Assembly (NCBI GenBank): GCA_002362735.1 | Contig: DEUU01000119.1 | Location: 1-23,247 of the forward strand | Direction of reading: 5' to 3' | DNA from: Dehalococcoidia bacterium UBA3254 | Lineage (GTDB): Bacteria; Chloroflexota; Dehalococcoidia; Dehalococcoidales; UBA3254 | DNA: 23,247 bases | Shown here: positions 22,176-23,247 of the stretch, one piece after another | How the letters are laid out: every line of letters starts with the position of its first letter | Numbering within the stretch: the stretch's first letter is position 1 | Notes under the pieces: model-generated | The model's database searches: none | What the model saw: only the letters and a program-made list of their open reading frames with translations | What the model was told of the DNA's origin: nothing | Position numbers and translations under genes: made by a program

Positions 22176-23247
22176 ATGACAGAAAAAAAACGGTACTCAG
22201 CCTTATTCCAGAGCGGTTCAATTGGGAGCCTGGGGTTGAAAAACCGGCTGATCATGGCGGCGATGGGTAATTCGCTTTCGGACGATCAGGGCAATGTCAC
22301 TGACGCCATGCTCGACTACTACAGGGTCCGGGCTGGGGGTGGAGTGGGAATGGTAATCACTCAGTTCGCTTCTGTTTCGCAGGAAGATGTGATGCCTTAT
22401 AATCTGGGGATTTATGACGACAGGTTTATGGCGGGAATTAGTCGGCTGGTCAATACAATCCATGAGAAAGACGCAAAAGCCTGTATTCAGCTGATGAGCC
22501 CGGGAATGCTGTTGCTGCTTTTCAAATCTCTTCCTCAAGGTGTGACGATCAAAGTTCCCTGTGCTATTCCTCTCATGGCTAAAGATAGACCTTTTAAGAC
22601 GTTGAGCAATGCGGAAATCGAAAAGTACATTCAGGATTTTGGCGCGGCAGCCCTTAGAGTTAAGGAAGCTGGTGCAGACGCCGTCGAAATTCATGCCTGT
22701 CACGGCTGTCTTTTAAGTACATTTCTTTCTCCGGCCATTAATCGTCGACAGGACCTTTATGGTGGCTGCGTAGATAATCGGGTCCGTTTTTTGCGTCTGA
22801 TCGTCACCCTAATTAAAGAAAAACTGGGCGCGAAATATCCTTTGATCGTCAGGATAAATGGAGAAGATGATATGCCCGGAGGAGTCACGCCGGGAGATGT
22901 CGTCCGGCAAGCCGAGATATTAACTCAGACCGGGGCTGATGCCATCAGCATCTCATCCGGTTTGGAATACTGGTCTACTTTAATGGCGCCTTCATATTTA
23001 TCGGCTGAGGGGGTAATTCTTCCAGTCGTGCATAAAGTGAAACAGTCTGTAAATGTCCCGATCATCGCCGCCGGTAAAATAACTCCGGAGCTGGCTGAAG
23101 ATTCCATCTCCGCTAAAAAGATGGATTTTGTTGCCCTGGGACGTCCCTTGCTGGCGGACCCGGCGCTGCCGGATAAACTCCGTCAGGGACATGATATTGA
23201 GGTTGTTAAATGTCTTTATTGTAACAATTGCCTGCGGACTTCCTGGC
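22176..23247 (+). CDS. Old Yellow Enzyme-family NADH:flavin oxidoreductase (C-terminus off window)
   Basis: The first 357 codons are present. The frame is open at the window end, so FAD/NAD(P)-binding domains may follow, as in 2,4-dienoyl-CoA reductase relatives. The FMN-binding TIM barrel is clear: LKNRLIMAAMGN (21-32), EIHACHGCLLSTFLSPAINRR with His173 and His176, then YGG, VRINGED and VALGRPLLADP. A cluster motif CLYCNNC (Cys346, 349, 352) begins the 4Fe-4S site of the larger subfamily. Two normally conserved spots differ: the QLxHxGR motif reads QLMSPGM (104-110), and HGAHGYL reads HACHGCL. The start uses AGAGGT nine bases upstream. It probably reduces an activated C=C bond; the substrate is unknown. 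Confidence 0.88.
   Translation, partial: MTEKKRYSALFQSGSIGSLGLKNRLIMAAMGNSLSDDQGNVTDAMLDYYRVRAGGGVGMVITQFASVSQEDVMPYNLGIYDDRFMAGISRLVNTIHEKDAKACIQLMSPGMLLLLFKSLPQGVTIKVPCAIPLMAKDRPFKTLSNAEIEKYIQDFGAAALRVKEAGADAVEIHACHGCLLSTFLSPAINRRQDLYGGCVDNRVRFLRLIVTLIKEKLGAKYPLIVRINGEDDMPGGVTPGDVVRQAEILTQTGADAISISSGLEYWSTLMAPSYLSAEGVILPVVHKVKQSVNVPIIAAGKITPELAEDSISAKKMDFVALGRPLLADPALPDKLRQGHDIEVVKCLYCNNCLRTSW

Noticed and set aside
22218..22703. 161-codon open frame on the minus strand within the flavin oxidoreductase gene
   Set aside because: The plus-strand frame has the FMN-barrel motifs, and the antisense frame has none.

Overview
The window looks like a chromosomal segment from a free-living, probably anaerobic or oxygen-tolerant bacterium, and my best guess is the phylum Chloroflexota, near the Dehalococcoidia. 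That placement is an inference from protein flavour. It rests on a B12-dependent class II ribonucleotide reductase with NrdR, a HemN-like radical SAM protein, a second radical SAM protein with a B12-binding-like fold, and an AglEFGK-like sugar transporter. No rRNA or phylogenetic marker fixes it. Base composition is moderate throughout. I see no mobile elements, tRNAs, rRNAs or CRISPR arrays.

Left part (1-8140). A minus-strand housekeeping operon runs ligA, pth, then a HemN-like radical SAM protein cut by the window edge. ligA and pth overlap by four bases. A divergent, well-formed promoter drives a DedA-like membrane protein on the plus strand. Next, on the minus strand, an 87-residue orphan protein lies upstream of an adenine-deaminase-like amidohydrolase, whose ribosome binding site lies in one arm of an inverted repeat. 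The amidohydrolase overlaps a radical SAM gene.

Middle (8200-16663). nrdR and nrdJ form a coupled minus-strand operon. Its promoter has a perfect -35 box, and a NrdR-box-like element fills the 17-base spacer, as expected for autoregulation. After a roughly 450-base intergenic region, a plus-strand operon encodes a complete carbohydrate ABC importer: a lipoprotein binding protein with low-complexity Thr/Pro/Ser-rich ends, two permeases that both start with TTG, and a MalK/UgpC-type ATPase. The closest family resemblance is to alpha-glucoside (Agl) importers. A strong hairpin follows the binding-protein gene.

Right part (16656-23247). The minus strand carries what looks like an extracytoplasmic copper-redox module: a secreted multicopper oxidase ending in a 13-bp hairpin, then a coupled set of a membrane-anchored cupredoxin with an unusual Cys-rich ligand loop, a small lipoprotein and a DUF4418 membrane protein. 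This module, in a background that otherwise looks anaerobic, is the best candidate for something undescribed. cinA, with its own intrinsic terminator, and a divergent Old Yellow Enzyme-type oxidoreductase (cut by the window end) complete the window.
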